64,000 nucleotides of DNA, from NCBI GenBank assembly GCA_030753015.1, contig JASMDC010000014.1, forward strand, positions 1-64,000, in the 5' to 3' direction. Within the stretch, counting starts at the first letter, position 1, and each line of letters begins with the position of its first letter. The stretch comes from Candidatus Undinarchaeales archaeon. Its GTDB lineage: Archaea; SpSt-1190; JASMDC01. Shown here one piece after another: positions 7,404 through 16,097 of this stretch. The notes under the pieces are model-generated. The model worked only from the letters and a program-made list of their open reading frames with translations. It had not been told where the DNA came from and did not search any database. A program made the position numbers and the translations under genes.

Positions 7404-9254
7404 CTAGGACTTTCTTGCGCCCTTTCCCTCGAAGTGGGCGAGGAAGATCGCCGCTGCCGACCAGGCCTGGGGATTGCAGGAGTGGCCACGGATGGTCGGT
7501 TCATCGCAATCGGCCCTCAGCACCTCGGGTATGGAGCCCATCTTCTCTATGACATTGACGTTGGCGGACTCGAGGCCGTCGGCGTAGGTGTCCTCTCCGT
7601 AGTTGCGGGCACCGATAGCGGCGAACGGGCTCTGGAACGGCCAGACGCCACCCAGGTGATACCCGTCGGGGGCATACGATCCGTGCTCCTTTGAGATGGT
7701 GCGCATACCGAACTTATCACCGAGGCGGTCGGGATCGGCGAGCACGTTGTCGATAAGGCGGTGCGCCTTGTCATCGTCGAAGGCACGGTAGTACAGGCCC
7801 ATGCATACGTCCGAGTTGACCGTCCGCACCTGGTCTCCGTCCTTGTCCAGAGCAATGGCGTACGCGTCGAGGTCGTCCATCCAGTACTTATCGTTGATAG
7901 TGAGCTTCAGCGCATCACGCTTGGATGCTAGAAAGACGCTGGCATCATCGACGCCGATGATGGACGAGAGTTTCGCGTTGGTGGTACTGTCCCCGGATGC
8001 GAGGCGGTGGAACTCCTCGTACATGCCGTAGAGACAGAGCTGGTCCCACAGCACACGTAGCGGCTGGTCCGGGTGCTGGCCTGCGGGATGGAGAACACTG
8101 TTGTCGGCGTCGCGCCAGGTGTGGTACCGGGTGAAGTACACAGGCTCGCCGGTGGCAGGGTCGCGGTCGTCCCCCTTGAACGAGAGGAGACCGTCAGTGT
8201 CCTCGTGGTCGCGGATGAACGTGAAGAGACGGCCGAGCTCGGAAGCACGGGAGTCGAGGAGGGCATCGTCATCCGCGATCCGTGTGTAGCGTGCGACCGA
8301 GATGCCCAGGAGCGGGCTCTCGTCGGTCCCGATGAAATTGGGAAAGCGCTTGAAGGAACTAGACTGGGTGAGCTCGTCGATGTTGTACTCGTGGACTGCC
8401 TTCCCGGGTTCCTCGGACTTGTGGTGGTCCATCTTGGTACCAAGACGGGTCAGGCGGAACTCGACGTTGTCACGGACGAGGTCCGGATCTACGTACACTA
8501 GACCGAAGTTGGTTATGTCAGAGTCACGCCCAAAGACGCTTGGGAACACGGGATAGCCGGCCACCAGCGCCCTCACCTGACGGTCGCCCTCGACCGGTAC
8601 ATAGGTGACGAGCTGTGCGATCGCGTCGACGGCACCCTGGAAGGCGTCGTCGTACCGGACGTTACCGCTGCTGGGAGCGGGCCGTGATGCGGCCCACTGC
8701 TGAGGATCGACGAACTCCTTGTCCGGGAACCGGTCGTCCACGGTGATGGAAAGGCCGCTCCTCCCATTGGATCGAGATGTGTCGTACGAGAACGAGCGCT
8801 CCACGCCGTCCAGGCCGGTCTTTTCGTACCGGTCGCCGACCTTCTCATAGGGAGGGCACTGAACAGAAGGCATCATGCCCCAGAGACGGTGCTGGAAGGC
8901 CGTCTCTCCCCGTGGTATGACCTCGTACTGGGCATCGGGCAGGTCCGTGGTGTCGTGGATGGTGTTGCCATCGTAGTTGATGGTCCGGGTGTACTCCTTG
9001 CCGCCTAGCTCGTAGGTCGCTTCGGCGCGGTCCTTATCGACGCTGGACGATACCATCCGGGCCTCGGTACGCAGCTCGTAGTCCAGGATCCAGTTCCCCC
9101 GGACGAAAACGTTCGAAGCGTTGACGACATCTAGCGGTCGGTCTCCCTCGATGAGCTCGTAGTTCTCCTCTCTAGGAGTCACGCTCCAGAGGTACCCATT
9201 GGAGATGGTGTCCAATTCCACCCAGTCACCCGATGTCAGAATCAAGCTGCTCAC
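7404..9254 (-). CDS. Six-hairpin glycosidase (glycogen-debranching/GH15-like)
   Basis: 616 aa. The N-terminal third is beta-rich (an N-terminal beta-sandwich) and the rest reads as an (alpha/alpha)6 toroid. Features seen: a substrate-site FGRDSD motif (VFPSVFGRDSDITNF), a KAVHEYN segment in the place of the family HE motif, YHTWRDADNSVLHPAG, and CNPQAWSAAA near the end, common in amylo-alpha-1,6-glucosidase-type enzymes. These act on alpha-glucans or related oligosaccharides. No signal peptide, so probably cytosolic. With glycogen synthase at 24 kb and mannan-type enzymes at 16-19 kb it fits intracellular glycan turnover, but the exact linkage is not certain. The start is uncertain: TATA TTTATAA at 9259-9265 predicts transcription from about 9236, so the GTG at 9221, preceded by GGGTGA, is a serious alternative. 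Confidence 0.75.
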   Translation of the reverse strand: MSSLILTSGDWVELDTISNGYLWSVTPREENYELIEGDRPLDVVNASNVFVRGNWILDYELRTEARMVSSSVDKDRAEATYELGGKEYTRTINYDGNTIHDTTDLPDAQYEVIPRGETAFQHRLWGMMPSVQCPPYEKVGDRYEKTGLDGVERSFSYDTSRSNGRSGLSITVDDRFPDKEFVDPQQWAASRPAPSSGNVRYDDAFQGAVDAIAQLVTYVPVEGDRQVRALVAGYPVFPSVFGRDSDITNFGLVYVDPDLVRDNVEFRLTRLGTKMDHHKSEEPGKAVHEYNIDELTQSSSFKRFPNFIGTDESPLLGISVARYTRIADDDALLDSRASELGRLFTFIRDHEDTDGLLSFKGDDRDPATGEPVYFTRYHTWRDADNSVLHPAGQHPDQPLRVLWDQLCLYGMYEEFHRLASGDSTTNAKLSSIIGVDDASVFLASKRDALKLTINDKYWMDDLDAYAIALDKDGDQVRTVNSDVCMGLYYRAFDDDKAHRLIDNVLADPDRLGDKFGMRTISKEHGSYAPDGYHLGGVWPFQSPFAAIGARNYGEDTYADGLESANVNVIEKMGSIPEVLRADCDEPTIRGHSCNPQAWSAAAIFLAHFEGKGARKS

Positions 9255-9493
9255 CCGGTTTATAAGGTTTTAGGAACCCGGCCGGGGTGCATTCGACAGC
9301 TGTAGCTATCCATCATGCAAAAGGGAAACGGGGGCGGGAACCATAAAGGAATGGCAACCCACGGCAAAGCCAGGATCTTTCTCGCCGCCCCCTGGGGGAC
9401 CCGGGTGGCGTCGTGCCCCCCTTAGGATTCGAATATACTCCTGATGTAATTAAGCCTCGGGAATTATCGTATATACTGGCAAAGTAGAGGGGC

Positions 9494-11473
9494 TCAGTCC
9501 CTCTTTTTTCCCTTCATCGTCTTCGATGGGTGCTCGCCGAGCAGCTCGAGGGCCGCCTCGGCAGCGGACCTCACGAACGTGTCATCGTCATCCATGAGGG
9601 CGCCAAGCGCCTTCACAGCACCACGCTCGCCGATCCTACCAAGAGCGTCCGCGGCGTGTTTGCGAACATGCGGGTTCGTATCATTAGTGACCTTTACGAG
9701 GGACTTGAGCGAGGCGGGCGAACCTATACGACCGAGAGCCTCGGCAGCAGAAAGCCGCACCCGTCCGTTGATGTCCTTGAGAGTATCATGGAGGGCGTCC
9801 CTTGCGCGAACGTCGCCGATATGTCCGAGCGCTTCTGCCGCGCACCACCGCAGGTCCACGTATTCGTCCTTGAGCAGCCCGATGAGCGGGATCGTACCCC
9901 TCGAATCCCCGATGCGCCCAAGAGCTTCGGCCGCCGCCCATCGCACATCGTCATGAGCGTCGTTAATGAGGTCGAGCAGCGGTTCGACGGCGCGTACGTC
10001 ACCTGTGCGACCCAGGGCTTCCACGACCCTTGTGCGTATCTGTTCGTGATGGTTATCGACCATGCTGATGAGGGGCTCTACAGCTAGAGGATCGCCAAGC
10101 CTCCCGAGGGACTCCACGGCACAGAGCCGCACGTCCTCGTGCCTGTCCCGAAGAGCGGTGATGATCTTGCGAACAGCACGGGCGTCACCGATCCTACCCA
10201 GCGCCTCTACTGCGTAACGCCTTACGTATACGTGCTCGTCGTCGAGGATGGTGAGCAGTCCTTTGACCGAGGAGCGGCTCCCGATGCGACCCAGTGCCTC
10301 TGCAGCGGACCAACGGACGTGGCTGTTGTCGTCCTTCAGTGCCATGAGGAGATAGGGTGTGGCAGCTCGTATCGACAGTTGGCCCAGTGCCTCGGCAGCG
10401 CTCCAGCGCACGTGGCTGGACTCGTCCTTGAGCGCGTCCATGAGCGCGGAACCAGCATCCCTGTCTCCGATGCTACCAAGTGCATCTGCGGCATACCATC
10501 TCACTTCCTCGTACTCGTCCCGAAGGAGCACCAGGAGCGGCATGACCGCGGCTCTGTCACCGATCCGTGCCAAAGCCCCGGCGGCCGCACGCCTCACATA
10601 GATGTGATGGTCCTTGGTGCACTCATTGAGCGCAGTTACTGCATCCTTCGAGCCGATACGCCCAAGCGCTTCAGCGGCCTTGGCACGCACGTCACCGTCC
10701 TCATCGTCGATGACCGATTCCTTGAGGATAGGGACAGAGGAGTAGTCCCCGAACCTGCCAAGTGCCTCTGCGACATACTTGCGCACCTCGACGGACTGAT
10801 GCGTCACGAGTGCCGTTACCGGTTCGATCGCTCTCGCATCGCGTATGCGTATGAGCGACATGATCGCACCGACGATGATACGTTCGTTGGACGATCCCAG
10901 CTCCTTCAAGAGGTGGTCGACTGCGTCCTCGCCTATCTCCCCCAGTGCCATTGCGGCACCGTACCGTGCATAGATATAATCGTCATCGAGCGTTCTTATA
11001 AGCGGTGTGATGGCCCGCTTGTCCTTCAGGCGGCCGAGCGCCTCTGCAGCGTGCTTGCGCACCTCCTCGTCATCGTGAGCGAGCGCTCCGATGAGCGGCT
11101 CCACGGCCTTGTTGTCACCGATCCTTCCGAGGGCCAGTATGGCCGCGTGACGTTTGTCCTCGTCACCGGTCGAAAGGACACTGATTAGCGGATCGACAGC
11201 GTGCTTTCCGATCTTGCCCAGGGCGAGCGCGGCACCGTACCGGGCGTACATGTCCTTGTCGCCGAGCAGGTCGGTGAGCGGTTCGACCGCCTTGATGCTC
11301 CCAAGGTCACCAAGGGCGAGCGCCGCGAACTGTCTGATGGTCTGATCTTCATCACGGAGGGCTTCGATGAGGGGTCCGACCGCGCTCTCACCGATCGTGG
11401 CGAGAGCGTCCTCGCCCCCATCATGGTAGTTGATGAGTATCTCTCTGATACGTCTGTGAAGCTCCCCTTCCAT
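9494..11473 (-). CDS. HEAT-repeat (PBS lyase type) scaffold protein
   Basis: 659 aa made almost wholly of about 20 tandem HEAT repeats of 31 residues with the consensus VRxxAAEALGRIGDxxAVxPLIxxLxD. This consensus is the E-Z/PBS-lyase HEAT type seen in phycocyanobilin lyases and many archaeal scaffold proteins. No other domain, signal peptide or membrane segment is present, so it is a cytosolic solenoid for protein binding. The short C-terminal tail is basic (KTMKGKKRD). I use the ATG at 11473, preceded by GGTGA, not the GTG at 11482. The many plus-strand ORFs opposite it are shadows of the repetitive sequence. The partner is unknown; the next upstream gene (11531-12001) is on the same strand 58 bp away. 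Confidence 0.9.
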   Translation of the reverse strand: MEGELHRRIREILINYHDGGEDALATIGESAVGPLIEALRDEDQTIRQFAALALGDLGSIKAVEPLTDLLGDKDMYARYGAALALGKIGKHAVDPLISVLSTGDEDKRHAAILALGRIGDNKAVEPLIGALAHDDEEVRKHAAEALGRLKDKRAITPLIRTLDDDYIYARYGAAMALGEIGEDAVDHLLKELGSSNERIIVGAIMSLIRIRDARAIEPVTALVTHQSVEVRKYVAEALGRFGDYSSVPILKESVIDDEDGDVRAKAAEALGRIGSKDAVTALNECTKDHHIYVRRAAAGALARIGDRAAVMPLLVLLRDEYEEVRWYAADALGSIGDRDAGSALMDALKDESSHVRWSAAEALGQLSIRAATPYLLMALKDDNSHVRWSAAEALGRIGSRSSVKGLLTILDDEHVYVRRYAVEALGRIGDARAVRKIITALRDRHEDVRLCAVESLGRLGDPLAVEPLISMVDNHHEQIRTRVVEALGRTGDVRAVEPLLDLINDAHDDVRWAAAEALGRIGDSRGTIPLIGLLKDEYVDLRWCAAEALGHIGDVRARDALHDTLKDINGRVRLSAAEALGRIGSPASLKSLVKVTNDTNPHVRKHAADALGRIGERGAVKALGALMDDDDTFVRSAAEAALELLGEHPSKTMKGKKRD

Positions 11474-11530
11474 AGAGGTCACCAGTTCCCGGGATTACCC
11501 CTCACGCCCCGTACCACCTAGGGACGCCGC

Positions 11531-12001
11531 CTACTTCTTCTTACCGCTCTTGGCAGCGGACTTCTTCGCCTTCTTCGGAGCTGACTTCTTCTCCGAGATG
11601 CGGGGAGAGTCCTCCCCCAGGAGGATCTTGGGGGATGAGATCGGTGGCGGCAGCTTGAGGTCCCGCGCGAGGTTGATGGAGAGGATGAGCGGGTCCTGCA
11701 ACATGGCCTGGAACACCCGTTCCTTGGCGGGCTTAAGGAGGTCGATGTTTTTGCCTTCTCCTACCAGGATGTTGTCGATACGCTCTCCCGAGATGATCAT
11801 GATGCCCTGTACATTGAGTATCCCGACGGAAGGTGCATAGTCGGTGATGAGCTGGAACCTAACTGCAACGGCATCCCGCCCGGCGAGCTTGATGCGTTCG
11901 ATTGCTGTGATGCCCGGCTTGGTCTGGATGGAGATCTCCTCGGCGGAGACCTCGTGATTACGCTTGCCGGCGACATCGGTGTACACGATCTGGATCGGCA
12001 T
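11531..12001 (-). CDS. Conserved hypothetical protein with Lys-rich tail
   Basis: 156 aa. Residues 1-115 form a compact alpha/beta region (strands MPIQIVYTDV, EEISIQTK, AVAVRFQLITDY, GILNVQGIMIIS, then helix PAKERVFQAML), and residues 130-156 are a Lys/Ala/Ser-rich tail (SAPKKAKKSAAKSGKKK) that could bind nucleic acid or another acidic partner. The strand order recalls SecB-like archaeal proteins, but I cannot confirm this. It is leaderless: TATA ATTTAAAT on the minus strand near 12023-12030 lies about 26 nt before the ATG. It may be cotranscribed with the HEAT protein downstream. Confidence 0.55.
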   Translation of the reverse strand: MPIQIVYTDVAGKRNHEVSAEEISIQTKPGITAIERIKLAGRDAVAVRFQLITDYAPSVGILNVQGIMIISGERIDNILVGEGKNIDLLKPAKERVFQAMLQDPLILSINLARDLKLPPPISSPKILLGEDSPRISEKKSAPKKAKKSAAKSGKKK

Positions 12002-12058
12002 GGGATTCGCCCCGGTGTCAACATTTAAATAGGTATTCGCGGCCCGTGGCCGGTCCGT

Positions 12059-13885
12059 TCACGCCTCGTCCCTGCCCAGGAAGTCGAGCGGACACGCCTG
12101 AGCAAGGCACTTCCCGCACTTCGTGCATCGCTTATCATCCAGCATGAGCCGACCCAAGAAGGAGAGCGCGTCACAGGGGCATGCAGAGACACATATACCG
12201 CACCCCGTGCACGCACGGTCGCGCACGAGCACCTTGCACACGCTCTCGAGGATCTCGTGTACCCCCTCTCTCGTAAGATCCTCACCAAGGACATTGGCGC
12301 TGCCATCGGGTCCGATCATCAACGTGGCATCACGCATTTCGATGGTGATACCGTCCTCATTATCAACGACGCCCAGCATCGAAAGAAGGTGGCTGTCCTC
12401 CCATCCCTCGATCTTGACGTCGAACATGTTGACGTCCCCACCACCGCTCTCAGAGATGATGGTGGCCATAGGCGCACCGCCTTTAAGGCACTGCTTCTCA
12501 CCGTGGCCGTGGCGTCGCCAGCCACCTTGTGCCCATTCGTCGCCCAGATTGTGGCGTTTTGCATGCTCCTGGACGATGTCGTCCCAACGCTGCGCGAGGT
12601 CTGGGTGCGTCTCTGCCAGTCGCTTGAACCCCCACGCGCTGGACGAAGGGCACATCCAGCATCCGACACGCTCGTGACCTCGGTGGTACATGGGGTTCAC
12701 GGGCACCTTCTCGCGCAGGAGGTAGAGCCACACGTCCAGCCCGGTCCAGTCGAGGATCGGGTAGGCCGAGAGCTGGTTGGGGACCCATGGATTGCGGTCG
12801 ATCGGTGGACGTTTGGCCCGGGAGAACGACTCGTACTTCCGCTCGCCGCCGAAGGTCAGTGTCGATCCCCATCGCTCCCCGATGGTCCGGGAAACGGGAC
12901 CGAGCTTAGCGACCTTGCAGCACCACCGGTAGTCCATGGCGGGTGGTCCGAAGGTCTGCAGGTTGCGCCAGAAACCGTCACCTGCCGAGGCGACAATGAG
13001 CCTTTCCTCTAGGCCGAGCGCCTTGCATGAATCGTGCACGCACTTCACGGTCTCTTCGAACTCCAGCCCGGTATCAACGAAAAGGACGTCGAACTCCTCG
13101 AGCGCCTTCTTCGCGATAACAAGGGTCACCATCGAGTCCTTCCCACCGCTCATGGCCACGAGAGGGTGCCCCTTGTTCCGATGCACGGCCTTCCGCATGA
13201 AGGCCATGGCATGTCGCTCGATGTTGTCAAGACGACGCGAGTTGGCCTCGACAGCGTCATCCCATGTGGACGGTCCCAGGTCGTCACCGTCGGAACGTCC
13301 GAACCTGCGGACCTTCACGGCGACACCACGCTCTCTGGTGCCCATCTCATCGCCGTTCATGCGTGCCGTTCCAGTGGCCACGACACGACCGTTGACATGG
13401 ACATAGACCTCCTGTCCGTTACGGATCTCAGGATCTGCCCCGTCCACTCCCGGCCTGAGCAGGTCGCCATGTTCGAGGAACCTGACGACGTCCTCCTCGA
13501 TGGTCACGCTTCCACGTGCTCCACCATCGGCCAACCGCTGGGCACCGGCGATATAGAGCTTGCAGAACTCCACCCCGGCGTCGTCGGTCCCGATGATACA
13601 GAGCTTCACACCATCGGTCAGGATCTCATAGGCACAGTCGAAACCGGCAGTGCTGCTCATCACGGCCACCCGGTCATCCCGGAGGAGAGGTGCGCCGTAA
13701 CGCTCACTGAAGAACGCGTTGATGTGCTCCACATCCCAGGGGAACGCGGGCTTAGTGTCCGCCGGGGGCGTGAGGCTGATGGACCTCGGTTGCGCCTCAC
13801 ATCGTCCACATTTCCGGCCTATGACCGGTACGTTACACTGCTCGCACCAGCCCAGAGTGGTCTTTCCCAACACGGGCGCCGGCAT
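12059..13885 (-). CDS. Zinc finger-PUA-PAPS reductase-ferredoxin fusion
   Basis: 608 aa in four modules. Residues 10-30 are a four-Cys zinc finger (CEQC...CGRC). Residues about 60-210 end in a PUA-like domain (VYVHVNGRVVATGTARM). Residues about 235-470 are an adenine-nucleotide alpha-hydrolase domain of the PAPS reductase/CysH family with the P-loop SGGKDS, plus Cys-rich segments (YRWCCK, GCWMCPSS). The C-terminus carries two 4Fe-4S ferredoxin motifs (CTGCGICVSACPC and CTKCGKCLAQACP). This layout occurs in archaeal proteins annotated as PAPS reductase-like. The PUA and ferredoxin parts make an RNA-directed or sulfur-transfer role plausible, so plain sulfate reduction should not be assumed. 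The start at 13885 is leaderless, 26.5 nt from TATA TTATAT at 13909-13914, and replaces the ORF-track start at 14179. Confidence 0.85.
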   Translation of the reverse strand: MPAPVLGKTTLGWCEQCNVPVIGRKCGRCEAQPRSISLTPPADTKPAFPWDVEHINAFFSERYGAPLLRDDRVAVMSSTAGFDCAYEILTDGVKLCIIGTDDAGVEFCKLYIAGAQRLADGGARGSVTIEEDVVRFLEHGDLLRPGVDGADPEIRNGQEVYVHVNGRVVATGTARMNGDEMGTRERGVAVKVRRFGRSDGDDLGPSTWDDAVEANSRRLDNIERHAMAFMRKAVHRNKGHPLVAMSGGKDSMVTLVIAKKALEEFDVLFVDTGLEFEETVKCVHDSCKALGLEERLIVASAGDGFWRNLQTFGPPAMDYRWCCKVAKLGPVSRTIGERWGSTLTFGGERKYESFSRAKRPPIDRNPWVPNQLSAYPILDWTGLDVWLYLLREKVPVNPMYHRGHERVGCWMCPSSSAWGFKRLAETHPDLAQRWDDIVQEHAKRHNLGDEWAQGGWRRHGHGEKQCLKGGAPMATIISESGGGDVNMFDVKIEGWEDSHLLSMLGVVDNEDGITIEMRDATLMIGPDGSANVLGEDLTREGVHEILESVCKVLVRDRACTGCGICVSACPCDALSFLGRLMLDDKRCTKCGKCLAQACPLDFLGRDEA

Positions 13886-13908
13886 GGGTCGGCGTGTAGC
13901 CAATAGAC

Positions 13909-13914
13909 TTATAT
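13909..13914. promoter_or_regulatory. Single TATA box placed symmetrically between two divergent leaderless genes
   Basis: TTATAT is centred at 13911.5. The A of the minus-strand start (13885) and the A of the plus-strand start (13938) are each 26.5 nt away, the distance expected for archaeal TATA to transcription start. No second TATA is seen in the 53-nt interval. Confidence 0.55.
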
Positions 13915-13937
13915 GCGTTCGGTAGGGCGAAACGCCC

Positions 13938-14615
13938 ATGCGGCCTCCCCTCCCCCATCCCCTGCTCAAGGCATTATGGGTCTTGAACCGGGCTGCTTGG
14001 CGACCGGACGGTGGGGAGCTGTCCCGTGTCCTTGGTATCCCCGAGGCATCGCTCGATGCGCTCGTTGACAACCTCGTGAACAATGGGCTTGCAGAACGTG
14101 ACCCTGAACAACGGGTCCATCTCACAAAGGCTGGCAGGAAGGAGCTCACGATCGTCCTCACGGCCGGTACCTTCGACATCCTTCATGGAGGTCACGTGTT
14201 CACCCTCGAGCGTGCCAAGGACTACGGGGACGTTCTCGCCGTGGTGATCGCACGTGATGCCAACGTTCGAAAGATAAAGGGACGTGATCCTATCCTCGAT
14301 GAGCAGGAACGGGTCACGCTCGTATCGGCCCTGAAGCCCGTGGACCTGGCCGTGCTCGGCGATATCGATGATCCCCTTCACCCGCTGCTAGACATCGAGC
14401 CCGACGTTGTCGTGCTCGGGTTCAACCAGCCCAAGGACGAGGAAGAGCTCCGCCGCGCGCTCAAAGAACACGGTCTGAGCCCGAAGATCGTGCGGTTCTC
14501 GGAGTACCGCGATGATCCGGGATCGTCCTCAGCGATCCTCAGGGAGGTCATCAGACGCTATCTCGAGGGCGAGCTCGCGCCCGTTATTGAGGACGATGGA
14601 CCGGAGAACGCCTGA
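13938..14615 (+). CDS. ribL: RibL-type FAD synthetase/cytidylyltransferase with N-terminal winged helix
   Basis: 225 aa. Residues 1-70 look like a winged helix-turn-helix (LSRVLGIPEASLDALVDNLVNNGL...VHLTKAGRKEL). Residues 75-205 are a nucleotidyltransferase of the cytidylyltransferase fold with GTFDILHGGHVFTLERAK (the HxGH motif) and the later RFSEYRDDPGSSSAI, which fills the role of the ISSS/T motif. Archaeal RibL joins AMP to FMN to give FAD. The C-terminus is acidic. RibL enzymes are normally about 150 aa, so the N-terminal winged helix is an added module that could give transcriptional feedback or simply stabilise a dimer. The start is leaderless and shares one TATA with the divergent PAPS-reductase-like gene. 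A glycerol-phosphate or other cytidylyltransferase is the main alternative. Confidence 0.8.
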   Translation: MRPPLPHPLLKALWVLNRAAWRPDGGELSRVLGIPEASLDALVDNLVNNGLAERDPEQRVHLTKAGRKELTIVLTAGTFDILHGGHVFTLERAKDYGDVLAVVIARDANVRKIKGRDPILDEQERVTLVSALKPVDLAVLGDIDDPLHPLLDIEPDVVVLGFNQPKDEEELRRALKEHGLSPKIVRFSEYRDDPGSSSAILREVIRRYLEGELAPVIEDDGPENA

Positions 14616-14648
14616 ACTGGATCCACGCCGACGCCAGGAATGGCCCGC

Positions 14649-15956
14649 TCACTCGCTGTCCTCTTCCTTGTCGGAGAACCAGTGGCCCATGTAGGCGCGG
14701 CCCACGGCGTACGCTGCCTTGCAAGAGTCGACGAATCCGACCGCCTTTGCCCCGCCCCAGGCCATGCGGACCTTATCGCGCAAGGGGAGCTTGTCAGTGG
14801 CATCGAAGAAGGACTCCATGTCCTCGAGACGGAGGGAATCGTCCAGGGCACGCACCTGGATCTGGGAGAATGCTTCAGAGCTGCCGTACTTGACAAGGGG
14901 CTCGGCCAAGTCCATCATCTCCTCCACGGGCATCTCGATACCCTGCTTGATGAGGATGGGCATCAGTGTGTCCGAGAGAGGGTTCTTTTCCCGATAGGAT
15001 ATGGAATTAAGAGAGATTGCGTCGAGTTCGTCCTGTTCTAGAAGGTAGCCCACCTGTTCGGCCACACGCTCATGGCCCTTGAAGATAGAGTTGAAGCCAA
15101 GGGTGCAGAAGGGCGTCTGTCCACCGGCGTCACCCACCAGGAGCACACGGTCAGCGGCCTTCCTGTCCATCTGTCTCATGGGGATCACGCCATAGCACTC
15201 CTTGACGAGGTGGGAGCCAGCTACTTCAGGGTCCTTTGAGGCGAAATCCTCGTAGGCGTCCCTGAGCCCCTGGATCCATTCATCCTCGCTCTTCGCCGCG
15301 TACTCGTCAGGCTTGATCGTCTGGAACACCCAGGAAACACCCCGCTCCTCGGAGAGAGGGAAGTACTCCCCGAACACGTCGGTGTCGGCGTCACGGACGA
15401 CGACCAGGCCCGAAGTCGGGTCAGGGAACGATGCTCCCTCCACGTAGCCCCCGTAGGTGGGCACGTAGTAGTCCGGCTCCTTGTTCAGTCCGAGCTTCTT
15501 GGCTATAGGTGAGTTGTATCCGGTGGCATCGATGACGAGCCTGGCCCTGAGAGGGCCCGCATCAGTGTCGATCTCGACACCTTTGTCGGTGTAGGAGAGG
15601 TCACGGTAGGAGGTCTTTTCAAGGAGGTTGCATCCGTACGACTCCGCCTGGTCACGCCACTTTGCCATGACCTTCCCCTCGTCGACCAGTGCGCAGCCGT
15701 CACCCGCTGGCATGGGCTCTTCGATGTCGAGCGTCCTTTCGCCGGAGCGTAGACGGATACCGCCACGATACAAACGGTTGATGACCAGGTCGTCGTCAAC
15801 TCGGTACCCATCGGTCTCGAGTACGCCCCAGGCCTTGTCGGTATGGCCGATCTCTCCCCGCTCTATGAGGGCGACGTTGTAGTCCTGAGAGAGGTCCGCT
15901 GCAAGCGAGAGACCAGCCGGGCCTCCCCCGACAATGGCAACATCATACTCGTCCAC
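14649..15956 (-). CDS. FAD-dependent reductase/lycopene cyclase-like flavoprotein
   Basis: 435 aa. An N-terminal Rossmann dinucleotide site VAIVGGGPAGLSLAADL (6-22), the family ATGYNSP segment, and the second FAD motif VLLVGDAGGQTPFCTLGFN place it with geranylgeranyl reductase/lycopene cyclase-type flavoproteins of the PHBH superfamily. In archaea these saturate isoprenoid chains of membrane lipids or act on carotenoids. The C-terminal 130 residues are helical and end in an acidic tail. No membrane segment is evident. A minus-strand TATA (TTTATTAA, 15981-15988) precedes the GTG start by about 28 nt. The nearest family may be lycopene cyclase-like, since the sequence is not a textbook geranylgeranyl reductase. 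Substrate remains open. Confidence 0.75.
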   Translation of the reverse strand: MDEYDVAIVGGGPAGLSLAADLSQDYNVALIERGEIGHTDKAWGVLETDGYRVDDDLVINRLYRGGIRLRSGERTLDIEEPMPAGDGCALVDEGKVMAKWRDQAESYGCNLLEKTSYRDLSYTDKGVEIDTDAGPLRARLVIDATGYNSPIAKKLGLNKEPDYYVPTYGGYVEGASFPDPTSGLVVVRDADTDVFGEYFPLSEERGVSWVFQTIKPDEYAAKSEDEWIQGLRDAYEDFASKDPEVAGSHLVKECYGVIPMRQMDRKAADRVLLVGDAGGQTPFCTLGFNSIFKGHERVAEQVGYLLEQDELDAISLNSISYREKNPLSDTLMPILIKQGIEMPVEEMMDLAEPLVKYGSSEAFSQIQVRALDDSLRLEDMESFFDATDKLPLRDKVRMAWGGAKAVGFVDSCKAAYAVGRAYMGHWFSDKEEDSE

Positions 15957-16097
15957 TGTGTCGTCCCGCCGTAGTAACAGTTAATAAACCTGCCTTTGGG
16001 TGACAGTCGCAGTTTCTAGCAGATGGGCGTACGGGAAGCGATACTTAACGATAGGTTAACTAATTGTTAGCGCAGGTTTAACGCGTAATCCGGCCCT

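Noticed and set aside
9530-11521. Long plus-strand ORFs opposite the HEAT-repeat gene
   Set aside because: They mirror the repetitive coding strand; their residues follow the repeat period and no promoter or start was seen.
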